Shown here: piece by piece, positions 1 through 11,345 of the stretch
Position numbering within the stretch: position 1 is the first letter of the stretch
Layout of the letters: the number at the start of each line of letters is the position of its first letter
Assembly (NCBI GenBank): GCA_037179385.1
Contig: CM074190.1
Coordinates: forward strand, 12,916,206-12,980,205
DNA: 64,000 nucleotides
Source: Holothuria scabra
Taxonomy: Eukaryota; Echinodermata; Holothuroidea; Aspidochirotida; Holothuriidae
Direction: 5' to 3'
The notes under the pieces: model-generated
Told to the model about the DNA's origin: nothing
The model's input: only the letters and a program-made list of their open reading frames with translations
Databases searched by the model: none
Translations under genes and position numbers: made by a program

Positions 1-2025
1 TTTACTCGTCGACCTGAGGAATGGCTAAGGTGGACACACTTAACCTCCATACTTTAATCGCTAAGCAAAGATGGAACCGATAGATATCGTTAATGAAATG
101 TTACTGTGAAAATTAATCAATAAAAAAATTTCTGTGAATCCAGAATCCATAAATAAAGGTACACTGCATACTATACTTTACTAGGCTGTAAGACAGATTA
201 AAATGACATCTAATATACGTGTGGGCAATCAAGCTAAATAAAGAATCGTGTTCCACTGTAACAACATCAAATGCATCCATTGTACTAAGTTCTGTAGGTA
301 AAGGGATTGGAGAAAGGGGTGGCATTTACCTTACGAAAGAGACTTGGCAGCAGGAACCCCATGGAAAATTCTTTATTGTACATAAACCATATGGTAAAGG
401 GTAAATTTTAGAAAATGTGCCCTTTCAGGAAAGCTTCATGAGACCTCAGTGTTCCTATTTCAAACGTTTCTGGCTAAACCAAAGACTATGCTACGACAAC
501 GCGAAACGCTGTATATCCCAGCCACCGATCAGATCACCACATCAGTCTGGTTTAAATTAATGAGAGCATAAGAGTTGTCTAAAATTGAGACACGTCATAT
601 GCATATGATCTCACAAATGCAAAAAGTGCTCTCTCCTTTGGATAATCACGTGCATCATTGCGAGTAAAACCAATGAATTAGAAAAATGTAGCCATGTTCA
701 AGTACAGTCACAATAACTCTCATCATTGCAATATATGGAAAATAACAGTTCGTTATAACCCAAATTCGGGAGCAAAAGATTACTTTTGCACGACGACCTA
801 TTTTCTTGTAAAGGTTGACCTTCTGAATATCCACGGCCGCTAAAGATCTTGTGACATTAGCAGTAATGACATTTAGCTTTTGACATTATGCCTTAGATAT
901 TGGATTGATAATTAAACACGCGTAGGTGAACCCACTCGATTCTGACTGCTTGAGGCTGATATTTACACAACCTGTGTCAGTAGACGGACATGCTATCCTA
1001 CATTATCTTAAAATCAAACAAAGGAAGGATGGATAAAAGTAAAAATTGTGCCTTATGTTTTACTTAAAAACTGATGTAGTTTTAAATTATCAAATAAGCC
1101 TTTTATACTAGCCAGAATGTAAAATATAACGAAAATTTTCATACATTTCTCAATATTTTTTAAAGTCAACCTTTTTGTGATCTATAGCTTTTAAAAGGTT
1201 CCAGTAAATGTGGACAATATTAAGCGAACTTCGTTGTATAATGTAAACAAACAGTAAAACAATTGCTTGGCATTTTCTTGTTTAGAGCATAGATATGAAA
1301 ATATGTTATTTTTTTAAAAGGATAAACAACTGCCCACATCAAGAAAAAGGTTCGGTCATTTGTATTTGCACATCACCCTTCAATTGTCTTACTTATAAAT
1401 ATGTTTATGTACTTGCATGTAATTTTATTAGGCTATTTCAATAAATCTTTGAACTTGATGAAATTGTCTCATTTATTTGTATAACTTCTCCGCCCTTCGT
1501 GCATTATCGGATGCCAAGACTAGCGACTTTATTCAGTTATCCCTTTCTGAATGCAATGCCACTTATCACAAATCGGCATTCGCTCCTCCGAAATTTTCCC
1601 GATTAATTCGAAACTGTCTCTGGGGGAGGGTAGGCTGAAAATTACTGCTGGTCGATAAGTATAGTTATCCAAGGGAAAGTTGTCTGAGAGAAATATGATT
1701 TGGTGGAAATATTGTCAACATGACCTTTGCCTTACAACCCCTTATCTCTGTTCCTTCAAATAGGTGACGCCCTTCTTCGGTCTCTTTCCCCCCTGAGCCC
1801 TTCACATTGTACAACTAAAATTGTATTGCGGTTTACATTGACCCTTGGTTTAGTTTTAGAACAACACACATCGCTCATATTGTCACAATAACAAACATGG
1901 CGGACCAAATCTGACAAAACCTTGTAGTCAAACATTCTTATCTTCATAAATATGTATTTTTGCCCTCTATGTAAATATCACGCGAAATGTCAGCCATAAG
2001 ATATATCATAAAACCTCTTTAAATG
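1..2025. other. Upstream noncoding DNA
   Basis: No gene is supported here. Reading frames are short, lack splice-consistent partners and show no recognisable domain. The stretch is AT-rich single-copy-looking sequence ahead of the gene 1 promoter. Confidence 0.6.
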
Positions 2026-2046
2026 GGCCACAGCATTTAAATAAAG
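2026..2046 (+). promoter_or_regulatory. Candidate TATA-type core promoter of gene 1
   Basis: A TTTAAATAAAG box at 2036-2046 is preceded by GGCCACAGCA. The same arrangement (GGCACAGGG then TATTTATATAAAG) occurs at 25988-26009, about 130-140 bp before the start codon of the paralogous gene 2. The position relative to the ATG at 2183 (about 145 bp) suits a TATA promoter plus a 5' UTR of about 110 nt. The start site itself is inferred. Confidence 0.55.
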
Positions 2047-2182
2047 ACCCAACTTACTTTTTCAGAAGAGGTTGTGACTTGTCCCGCGAAGCACTTCTTC
2101 TAAAGAACCTCAATTTTGCTAAAAGTTGAGTTTACTAAGTCATTTATCGGTTGTGGAGCTTTGCTCCATCTTGAAGCAAACC

Positions 2183-2296
2183 ATGAAGGCCATCCTCATT
2201 CTAAGCGCATTTTGTCTGCTGATTTTTGGCATACACGGCGCTCCATTGAATCGCCAGGCCAGAGAAACGGAAGATGAAAACGATTTGATGGAAAAG
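2183..2296 (+). CDS. Gene 1 exon 1: signal peptide and pro-segment of a secreted low-complexity protein
   Basis: This 38-codon exon starts at the ATG at 2183, begins MKAIL and has a hydrophobic core ending near GIHGA, a typical signal peptide. Then come PLNRQAR, where RQAR fits a furin-type RxxR cleavage site, and an acidic run ETEDENDLMEK. It ends exactly between codons (phase 0) at a GTAAGT donor. An upstream in-frame ATG at 2126 would add 19 residues, but the one at 2183 is chosen because gene 2 exon 1 aligns from there. The matching second exon is 13795-15125, also phase 0. The product is probably exported, perhaps as a structural or mucus-like protein. That role is inferred from composition only, and no named family is recognised. 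Confidence 0.8.
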
Positions 2297-4910
2297 GTAA
2301 GTCTAAAACTAAAAATCTATTTGAAAGCGTTAAGACTATATCGAAAGTATTGAAAGGATGGTTCAAGACCCAATTTTATGTTTGGTATAATATATTTAAG
2401 TATATTCTAAGCATTTTGGTGAAAATTTTATTCATGTCCTGTGCTTTTTTTATTATTCGTTAAATTATACAATGTACATTGACGCATTTTCCCTAAAAAG
2501 TGAACCTGAAGCAAGAAGGTTTGGTATTTTGGATCCACATTGATGGTAAATGTTTTTTCTTTATTTTTCATTCCTTTGTTTTGGGGTTGATTACGGTCAT
2601 CTTGCCCTCAAAGCATGTCAAGTCTTTAAAATCCCATCCCTTAAGATCCTTTATTGGTATCAACATGTCAGAGTTTAGTTGTATAAAATTGTTGGTAATA
2701 TATAGCAAGCTTAATGTCTTAGCCAAAACTACAATCGGCTTAGAAAGTTACAAAAGGGATTTTCCGTGGTCATACTCAAAGTACCGATAGATACATGGGG
2801 TGGGGAGTGGACTCCCCTAAATATGCGCCTGGGGGTTTTAACTTGATTGAAAACGAAATGGGCGTAAACCTACAGTAACTGATTTTTCCTGCAAGTTTAA
2901 AACTGCTCTTAAAATAGAAAGGTTCATGATAAAATTTAAAACGATAATGATAATGATAAAATTTTGAACGATTTTTTTTATTGTCTTTGGTATATGCCAC
3001 GATTCAGTCATAGGCCTATAGTTAAGAACGAAATGTCAAATTTCAGATGGTTGTCGACCACACTGTACAGTTAAACACATTCTTTTGGGGCACTGAAAAT
3101 GCATTTTTTGCAGTTAAAGGAGAATTGTCATTATAAAAAAGGCACTTAGAAAATTACTTAGAGAAATTAAGTTAAATGTCATTGTATTATATCAAGGATA
3201 TGGCGAAATGTTATGTAATTATTGTTTATAAAATGAAACAGAATGCCTTTGAAAGAAAGAAAAAAAATATATGATTTAACTCATGAACTTGGAGGGAAGT
3301 AAGAAAAAATCGACTTTGCCTAGATGAAAATCAGGCTTAAACAGCTGTTTGAGGAGTTAGCAATATTTGGTTGAGAAACTCGGAACTATCTTGAATGGTG
3401 AATATCTGCCTTTAAATTCTCACCTGCAGTCCCATGGAACATGTTTCGAAGAGCTCAGAAATAATTGTTGCCGATATAAATGGCCATGTTCCTGTCGTGG
3501 AAACATGAACAATAAGATAATATGCCAAGATTCCATAGTAGCTCTCACAAATTGTTTCACAGGAAATTCACTTGAAAAGGACGCGCTCTTGTTAAAATAT
3601 AATGAAATAAAAGTGTATGAAAATGTTAAATAATTTTCGCCTACGCAAAAGCCAAAATATTACATCTAATGAAGTTAACTTTCATTTTGATGAAAAAAGG
3701 ATATTGAGGGACAAGCAGAGTAGAGTAGTCTTCTTGACCATTTCTTGCATTATACCTAAGAAGTGGTTTTTCCAAGCGGTACCATAATGTAATATTTAAC
3801 TCCCTGATTATATGAAGTAATGATTCTCAGTTGTTTATTTATTTATTTATATTTCCAAAAATGTAAAGATGTTACCATGATTTCTTTCAGAAGATTTTGT
3901 TCCCTATGCAGTTTTCTTTCATTTGCAGTTCCCTATGCAGTTTTTTTTTTCATTTGGATCTAGTAGGTTTACCATCAGAAAGACTCTTTTTTTACCTGAG
4001 TCAAAACACGAATAACTTTGGCTGATATTATAGGGAGGGGATGGACAAATTTAATAAGCTCTTTACAAGAATTCATGCATGGAGGAGAAATGGGAAGATG
4101 GCTTCCACTTCAGCTCTACAAATCTAAATGAAAAGTTTGGAAAGACATGATTTTAATAGTTCTAAGGCTCCCTGAGGTGGAGGGCTTTAAGATTTGCAGG
4201 AACTGAACGCTATTGGCACACTTCCGAATCGTTATCTTCTGAATGTATAACAACAAGCAAAAGAAAGGGTATAGGCGAATGTCGAAAGTGTGTATCCATT
4301 ACTAAGTTGAAATATTTGTCACAAGCATGAACCCAGCTAACCTCTTGGACATGAAAAGATCGTATACGATGAAAGAAACTTTATAGAACTTGACCTTGAC
4401 GTCATCAGCCTACAAATATGTGTAACCAGTTGGAGTCATCCTGTTTGCATATAGAACAAATTTATCAATATTCGTCGGCTTTTATTTTATTAGAAGCAAA
4501 CAGACTTTGTAATTAATCACTCCTAATTGATTAATGAGTATTTACACGAAACTAAGCATTGAAAATAGCTATTTGAAGAAGCAATTGACGACAATATTGA
4601 TAAAAATTATCGCCAAAATTTCTTGCCTTGACTCTATCCTCTTTAGAGATTCATTGAATCACCCACACCAGACATGTAGCTAGGCTAAGAAACCCTATAG
4701 AAGGGTTGAGGGTACAGCAAAGGTTCAAGGGTTGGATGAAGCTTTTTTAAATATACTGAACTGCACTGAGGCAACGGTTATCTTCTGAAGGGAAGGGAGA
4801 ACGGGAATTTCCTTTCATTTAGACAGATCTCCCCACCTAGCTTTCCCGCATGGTTCCATTTTCGGGTCTTTTCCCGACAAACAACTTAAATGGCTTTTCG
4901 CTTCACAACT

Positions 4911-5170
4911 ATACATGAATCCGGACAGCAAGTGATGTCTGCTTTCAGTCGGCCATAAGTGGGGTCGATCATCTTTAAAGCTTTCGATTTCCTTGCTTAC
5001 CTCTATCATGGATGGTTGTACACTAATTTGTATCTTAAATTTTCCACGTTTAATAAATATGAGGGTTTTGAATTCATGTAAACAATAAATAAAGATGGTT
5101 TTAGGCTGATGGACCCCACTAATGGCGGCCTACAGTCACTAAAAACAAGCGCTTATCGGATTCGTCTAAA
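4911..5170 (-). repeat. MITE family M1, copy 1
   Basis: It is bounded by GAATCCGGACAGCAAGTGAT on the left and CGGATTCGTCTAAA on the right, an imperfect terminal inverted repeat. Internal blocks such as GGACCCCACTAATGGC and the AACAATAAATAAAGATG segment are shared, in the opposite orientation, with copies at 19541-19802 and 37962-38223. It is a non-autonomous DNA transposon and no transposase is seen. Confidence 0.65.
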
Positions 5171-5943
5171 AGAAAAATACATTTGACAGACTTTCAAGAA
5201 TATCAGAAAGACCTGCAAGGGAAAAATCATACGATATTACCTTAACATTGCAGCAAACTCATGTGAACCTACAAAATCGATTTTTGCCCTTGAAACCCAT
5301 AGTAGTGTATTACTAAGTCAAGTTACCTGGTTTAAGAGTTTGACAACTGTTGCAAAAAATACCTCCATGTTTTATTATAGCCACAGAATACTATGTTAAC
5401 TTTGCACATTGCATAACATGTCGGATCCCTACTGCTTGTCGTCATAAGTGATTGCCCTGTTATATGTGCATCTAGTATACGAAGGGCGTATTGCCAAAAT
5501 GTCATATAACATTCCCCACAGGATTTTCAACATCAAAGCAGTCCAATGCCATGTTCAATCAATGTACCGTGATCATGACGTCACAAATTTCTCATAAGCG
5601 CTGTGCATTTAGAAAGTATTACATTTCATTGACAATTACTGCTTTCCAAGCGCTCTTTTACCTTCATAACCCAATTGAGTGTTTAAGTCAATGTATGAAG
5701 TCCGTGACAAACGGCTTTAAATTAACGTAAGCATGATTAAAGATTGATATTATTGAACATTGATCTACTTCATGAAACCAGGGAGTTTTCCCGGAACGGT
5801 AGAATATTTGGGCGAAAGATCAAAAAGACTTCTGCAATGTATTAATTAAAATGTCAAATAGCACGATAGGACAGAGGGATGTAAAGGTTTATACAGTGAC
5901 CCCAAATCTTGCCAGATCACTTGTAAGTGGTACATTTTAACTG

Positions 5944-6231
5944 CACTCTAAAATCAAAAGAGTGAACTTTGTTACCCTTTCATAGAATGAAAAATGTGAA
6001 TTCACTCCATTAGAAAAACAATTCACTCCGAGAAGATTGAAATTCACTCCAAAAAGAGTGAAATTCCCTTAAAACAAACGAAGTTTCACTCTTGATGAGG
6101 TGCCCACAGTGGTCACTCTTAAAAAAAGAGTGATCATTGCAGGCACTCGTGGAAGAGTGAATTTTCCCTCTTTCTCTAGTGAATTCACTCTATCAAAGAG
6201 TGACTTACTTCACTCTTTTGATTTTAGAATG
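5944..6231. repeat. MITE family M2 built of GAGTG/CACTC motifs, copy 1
   Basis: Terminal inverted repeats start CACTCTAAAATCAAAAGAGT on the left, and the right end TTTTGATTTTAGAATG is its complement with about one mismatch over 23 bp. The interior is crowded with short AGAGTGAA / TTCACTCT motifs in both orientations, so the transcript would fold extensively. A diverged relative lies at 29071-29309. Confidence 0.7.
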
Positions 6232-7239
6232 TGGTAATTTTTTGAATTTGCTCACATTTTGTTATTAAAGCTTTAGATTCTACTTTAAGACCTGGGAAGT
6301 GCCATTCCCGTCCGTCTGAGGAATCCCAAATTTCAAAATTTTCTGTTCAGCACGGAACCTTACATACGGTAGTAGGTCGGTGTAGCGAAGTCATATAAGC
6401 CCCCTAAATTTCAATACAAGTTGAAGGGGCGATGCGCACTGTTTAAGAAACTTTCTCACTGGCTAACAATAACCCTAATCTGTCACCCGAACAAAGAATG
6501 CAACCAATACAATACAATGTCAACACCCAATCAAGAAACACTTTGCTAAACTGCCTTTTCGTCAGCTGGGCCAAAGCTCTAGAACTGTCGGCCCAGTTCC
6601 ATTCTCCTCCTTTTCTCACACAGTTTTAGCTGCGTTAAGAGACTCATTTTTTTCAAGTTTGACATTCGTTAGGATTGTATAGCGCTATTAAATACTTTCA
6701 TATTTTAGTGCTCTGCAAGTTCATTTATTTTTATCTCTACTAGTCTGCTTAAATCGCCCTCCAAACCTCTCCAAGATCGTGGTCAGTCGAAAATATGTTT
6801 AAGTACCAAAATTCGGTATTTCAAAAATTGCTGGAGACCCTAATTGCTTCTGTGTACCTATGTCGCACCAAAATTGAATCTTTGAAATTAGCAAGGGTAG
6901 AAGGAGCGACTGCTAAATAAAATAACCTTTCCAATGACGATTTTTTTTAAATTGCTCTGAAGTCAAACAGAATGCTGATAAATGACAGATGATAATAATG
7001 AAACTGGCAAACCTTTGTATTAGATTGCATGTGGTAACCTTCACTTGTTCAAAAATTGCTCAAAGGGGCACACCCCCATATCCCTCCCCCCTTAGACCCC
7101 TCCCAGAATAAGTCATAATATGGTCAAAGTAAATTCCTTCTAACGTCGCTGGAAAACCTTTAGAACCGATTTTTTGTTCTAGTCCCGTAACTTAGCCAAA
7201 AAAAAGTAGCAGTGAGCAGTTGTGAGGACAATATTAAAA

Positions 7240-7960
7240 TGTTTTGCAGAATTTTTTTTCCTGGTTATAGTCTAACTGCAAACGGAGAGGCGGCAGATGA
7301 TTTTTTTTTTTTTGGGGGGGGGGGGTGGCAAGTTTTTGGCATCGGACAAAATGGTGAAGACAGAAGGCGTCCGTATTTGCCCGAAGCACAAAATCCCGTC
7401 CGCGTGGGGGTCCAGGGGTCTCTTGGGCCCTTGGTGTAGTTCAGGGGGGGGGGGCCTGGTAGGGATCCATGGGGGCGCGATACTTTTGTAGGGGGTGGGT
7501 GGAGTTTACTACCTAAGCGAAGCGCCACCATCAGTTTGCGCGGAGCGTACAAAGAAAATTTTTTATTTTAAAAGCTTCCAGATTGCTGGAAACGGCATTT
7601 GCCAAGTTTATTTGTGTAGCGCCTAAAAAGTTTGAAAATTCTTACCTCTCAGAGTATATTTCCCAGGCTTGTCAAGGGAATCCAAGCAGTCGCTTTTTTA
7701 AGTTGTAAGTGAAAATGAACGTACGTTTGTTCCAAACTAAAATTCAGCCTGAAGACTAAGCGGAGCGCCACCATTGGTGGGCGCGAAGCGTACAAAACAT
7801 TTTTAAATATCCGACCCTGAGACAGTTGAAAATGGCATTTCCCGGGCTTTTATGGGGATCGAAGCAGTCGCTCTTTTGAGTTGCCTTTTTGACGGGTCCA
7901 TTAAGAGTCTGACCCCCAAAATTGCAACAAAAGGTCTTTCAATGGTTTTCTATGCAATTG
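7240..7960. repeat. Two diverged copies of an AGCGGAGCGCCACC repeat
   Basis: The motif GAAGCGCCACCATCAGT at about 7519 recurs about 240 bp later as GGAGCGCCACCATTGGTG, each followed by a GCGCGNAGCGTAC-type echo and then a GCAGTCGCT block. Related units are at 11216-11345 and inside the hAT element near 55850. A run of about 12 G with adjacent poly-T lies at 7303-7325. This is an unclassified dispersed repeat, probably hAT-related by association. Confidence 0.45.
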
Positions 7961-7994
7961 GATGTAGCGAATAAGAGGGAAAAAATCTATCAAA

Positions 7995-8695
7995 TTCGGA
8001 GCATGGAAAAGGTGGTTTTAATAGAAAATTCAAAATGGCCGTCGGCCGCCATTTTGAAAATGAGAAAATGATAAATGACTTTCGCCAGGTGAACTGGAGT
8101 GATGCCGAAACTGATAAATGCACTGGAGTAAACCTGATGTACCTTTGGCATCATTTCAACACCTAAATCCAAGATGGCGGCTGCCCGCCATTTTGAAAAT
8201 GATAAAATGTTATATAACTGCAGGCACCAGATGAGTTAGAATGATCAAAAAAGTGCCGATTCTGACTATTTCTTACATGAAAAATTCACTGGAGTAAGCC
8301 TGATGTAGCTTTAGTATCATTCAAACCCCTTAATCCAAGATAAATGCAACTGATCGCCATTTTGAAAATGATAAAATGTTATATAACTGGCACCAGATGA
8401 GTTAGAGTGATGAAAAAAGTTCCGATTCTGACTATTTCTTACATGACAAATTCATTGGAGTAAGCCTGATGTAGCTTTGGTATCATTCCAACACCTAAAT
8501 CCAAGATCGCGGTTGTCGGCCATTTTGAAAATAATAAAATGTTATGTAACTGGCACTTGATGAGTTGGAGTGATGAATAAAGTTTCCATTTTGACTACAT
8601 CTACTATGGAAAATTCACTGGAATAAACCTATACTTTGGTATCGATCATTTAACTCCTAAATCCAAGATAGCAACTGTCCGCCATTTAAAAAAAA
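7995..8695. repeat. Minisatellite of about 140-170-bp units
   Basis: The block GCCATTTTGAAAATGATAAA recurs at about 8048, 8187, 8356, 8519 and 8681, with shared spacer text (CTGGAGTAAACCTGATGTA, CACCTAAATCCAAGAT). There are therefore about 4.3 diverged tandem copies. The unit contains CAAGATGGCGGC next to GCCATTTTG, a small palindromic core. No coding capacity. Confidence 0.75.
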
Positions 8696-9279
8696 AATAA
8701 AGTGTAGTATCTTTATAGCTACAGTGTGCTGGTTAAACTCCACACTTAACAGTGTCAAATTTCAACTAGGTCTCAGATGATCAATTTGACCGAGTGAGTT
8801 TCAAGAGGAAGCATCCCTCCTCATCTGCATCGATTACTGCGTTGGTTACTATAAACTGTCAGTTTAAAGACGCTGTCAGTTTAAAGACATCAACAAATTG
8901 AATGCAATTAGCCAGAACCAGATGCTCTGATATAGCCTCTTTATGTAAAATGTTGTTAAAGCAACTTTGATTTGTTATTTTCAGGCCATAGCAAATGATA
9001 AATAGGCTCATTGGCCATTGCATACCTTGACTAGTAAAAAACGCCCTTCGGATGCAGTATATTGAACAATATTTGATCAGCAAGACTGATACAGTAGCAC
9101 TAGGTGACATCATGTCAACAACTGAAAGGCGTAACTCACATCTTGAAATTTACTAAGCTGTCACTACTGAATCAAATAAACTTATTCTTCATTACCGTGA
9201 TTAGGTTCATTTTAACCCAAGGGGAGATGATTGTCACAATATGTTAGTTGGCATGGGCCAGCCGCCGAGGTGCAGGGAA

Positions 9280-9800
9280 GCCCGTATAAAACATGCGAGG
9301 CAACGCCTCTGCGAAATACCAAATAACTTCCACTAAATGCATCCCTCGGCAACCTCTTTATGCTCATCCTAACAAGAAGTTGGTTTATAACGGTAAATTT
9401 TATCTACAAAATGGGGTGCGCCGTGGGGGAGGCAAGTCTCGCCGGAAATATGAGACAGTTTCAGGTACAAACTTGAAAAACAAAGTACTGACTAGTCCTA
9501 GAAACATTCGCTGGTTTCGCTATTGAGACGACATTCTTTCGTTTTTTAACATCTCGGAACTCTCTGCACTAGTCTAGTAAATAAAATTAATAAAATTCAT
9601 GCCTCAACCAAATTAACATGGAGGCGTCCTACAAATCGGCTACATATTTAGACCTCACTATATTGATATTCGAATTCAAGAACTTTGAAACTAAAGGGCT
9701 GCTGAACACCAAAGTCTAGACAAAGCCAACAGAAACCTATCAAAATGATAGGACTTCCGCTCACCCACTCGCCACATTTAAAGGCATTTATATGATAATG
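9280..9800 (+). mobile_element. Decayed Penelope-like reverse transcriptase fragment
   Basis: Across three frames, pieces match the minus-strand PLE reverse transcriptase at 62883-63899: IRWFRY at about 9509-9526 followed by a stop where YRDD continues there, then YLDLTI, NFETKG, TKPTETYQ and DRTSAHPLATFKG towards 9780. Stops (for example TGA at 9524) and frameshifts show it is a dead copy. Family assignment rests on this within-window match. Confidence 0.8.
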
Positions 9801-10159
9801 GCGCCCCTCTTAGATAGTCTTCAGCCTCGTCCTATAGAGTGATTTCACCTACGTCACATGCCCCGCCCCTTTTGAAGGGCATACGTATTTAGTGTAGCTA
9901 GCTGAAAAGCAGCTGAGAAGCCCACTTTGAGAGTGTTGCACTACTAAGACAGTATTGATTTTTGCCCGGCAGTGGGTGTGGTTTTCCAGTTGTGACGTAA
10001 CATGAAAGCACTCTATAGGACTTATCCTACCATGTATTCATGCTGTCCGAAACTGGCCTGGTGGTTCCTCAATTTAGTTGTTAAAACATCCAGTCAGTCG
10101 GAATTTCGGACCATGACACTCCCTAAAGGGAGACGGCGGCCTGTCTTCTGATAAGCACT

Positions 10160-10563
10160 GGGAAATATTAATATTCATATTAATGTGCAAATTAGATAGG
10201 GTTAAAGGTCAAATCGTGTATCTGGTACTTAAAAATATAGGCCGCAGTTAAAAATAGTACTTCTCAAAAAGTTCCTGATTTATAGAGAGACCTGGGATTT
10301 TCAGGAACATAATATCCTTTTCATTCAGGACAACCGAATGGGGTTTACTAAAGAAAAACACATTTGTAGCCTACCGCACATGAAGACAAAAATGAAAGTC
10401 ACCAATGTCAATATTCTCCATCGAGGATCTGGTGTTAGTTAGGCAGGTTTAGTTTGATGTAATTTCCCCTGACTCAAATCCTCGGCTTATTCCTCTTCTA
10501 ACACTATAATTTGTCTTTTGACCCTATCTTATTTGCATATTAATATGAATATTAATATTTCCC
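10160..10563. repeat. 404-bp inverted-repeat element
   Basis: The left end GGGAAATATTAATATTCATA and the right end (complement of the same text, finishing ATTTCCC at 10563) form an inverted repeat of about 48 bp, continuing into GATAGGGT / ACCCTATC. The interior has no long reading frame. It has the form of a MITE, and a clear target duplication was not identified. Confidence 0.7.
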
Positions 10564-11215
10564 ATTAATTTTCAGTAGATATCCCTTTACAGCATAAAAG
10601 GGCCAGATCTCACATCAGTCAATGCCTGATGTGGCGTAAATATATGGAGAAAACAAGATTGTTGACAAGTAGAGGGCGTCCTTCGAACTTTAAACGTCAA
10701 AATGGGGCAGAAAAGCCCGGATATGGCCAGTATACTCTCAATTTTCAGAATCAGAGACCCACAATTGACCAAATGCATTTGGTCTCATAAATTTTGCTTT
10801 CGGGTGACGACGCATTCCCCCTTCTTCACATGGTCTATGGCCGCCATTTTGGATTTGACCTGTTTAACACCTTTTCCGACGTCAAATTTTGATAGATTTT
10901 TTTCCTCTTATAAATTACACCCCAAAGAACTAAAAAAGAGTGGAAAACCTTTTGTTGCAATTTTTTGAGGTTCGGGCTACGGGCATAAATTGACCCGTAA
11001 AAAAAACGATCACTTGAAACTTAAATTCTGCTATGAAGCGATAAAGCGGTATAAGTGGAGCACCACCATAAATTTTGGCGAAACGCACAGGAAATTTTGA
11101 AAACTCTGACCGCTTCAGCCAGTCAAAAAGGTCATTTCCTATGCTTATAGGGGGTCTTAATTCGAGGTTCTGTTTGCACAAAAAAGTTCACTTGAAACTA
11201 AAATACGGCTAGGAA

Positions 11216-11345
11216 GACTATCTACGCGGAGCTTCACCACTGGCTGGCGCGAGGTGAAAAGTAAATTTTGGAAAATCGAGCCCTGAGACAGTCGAAAATG
11301 ACATTCCCCAGGCTTGTAGGGGAATCTTAGCAGTCGCTATTTTGA
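11216..11345. repeat. Third diverged AGCGGAGCGCCACC-type unit
   Basis: CGCGGAGCTTCACCACTGG is followed by GGCGCGAGGTG and then GACAGTCGAAAATGACATTC and GCAGTCGCTATTTTGA, matching the order of blocks in 7757-7890. It is a partial, diverged copy. Confidence 0.45.
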
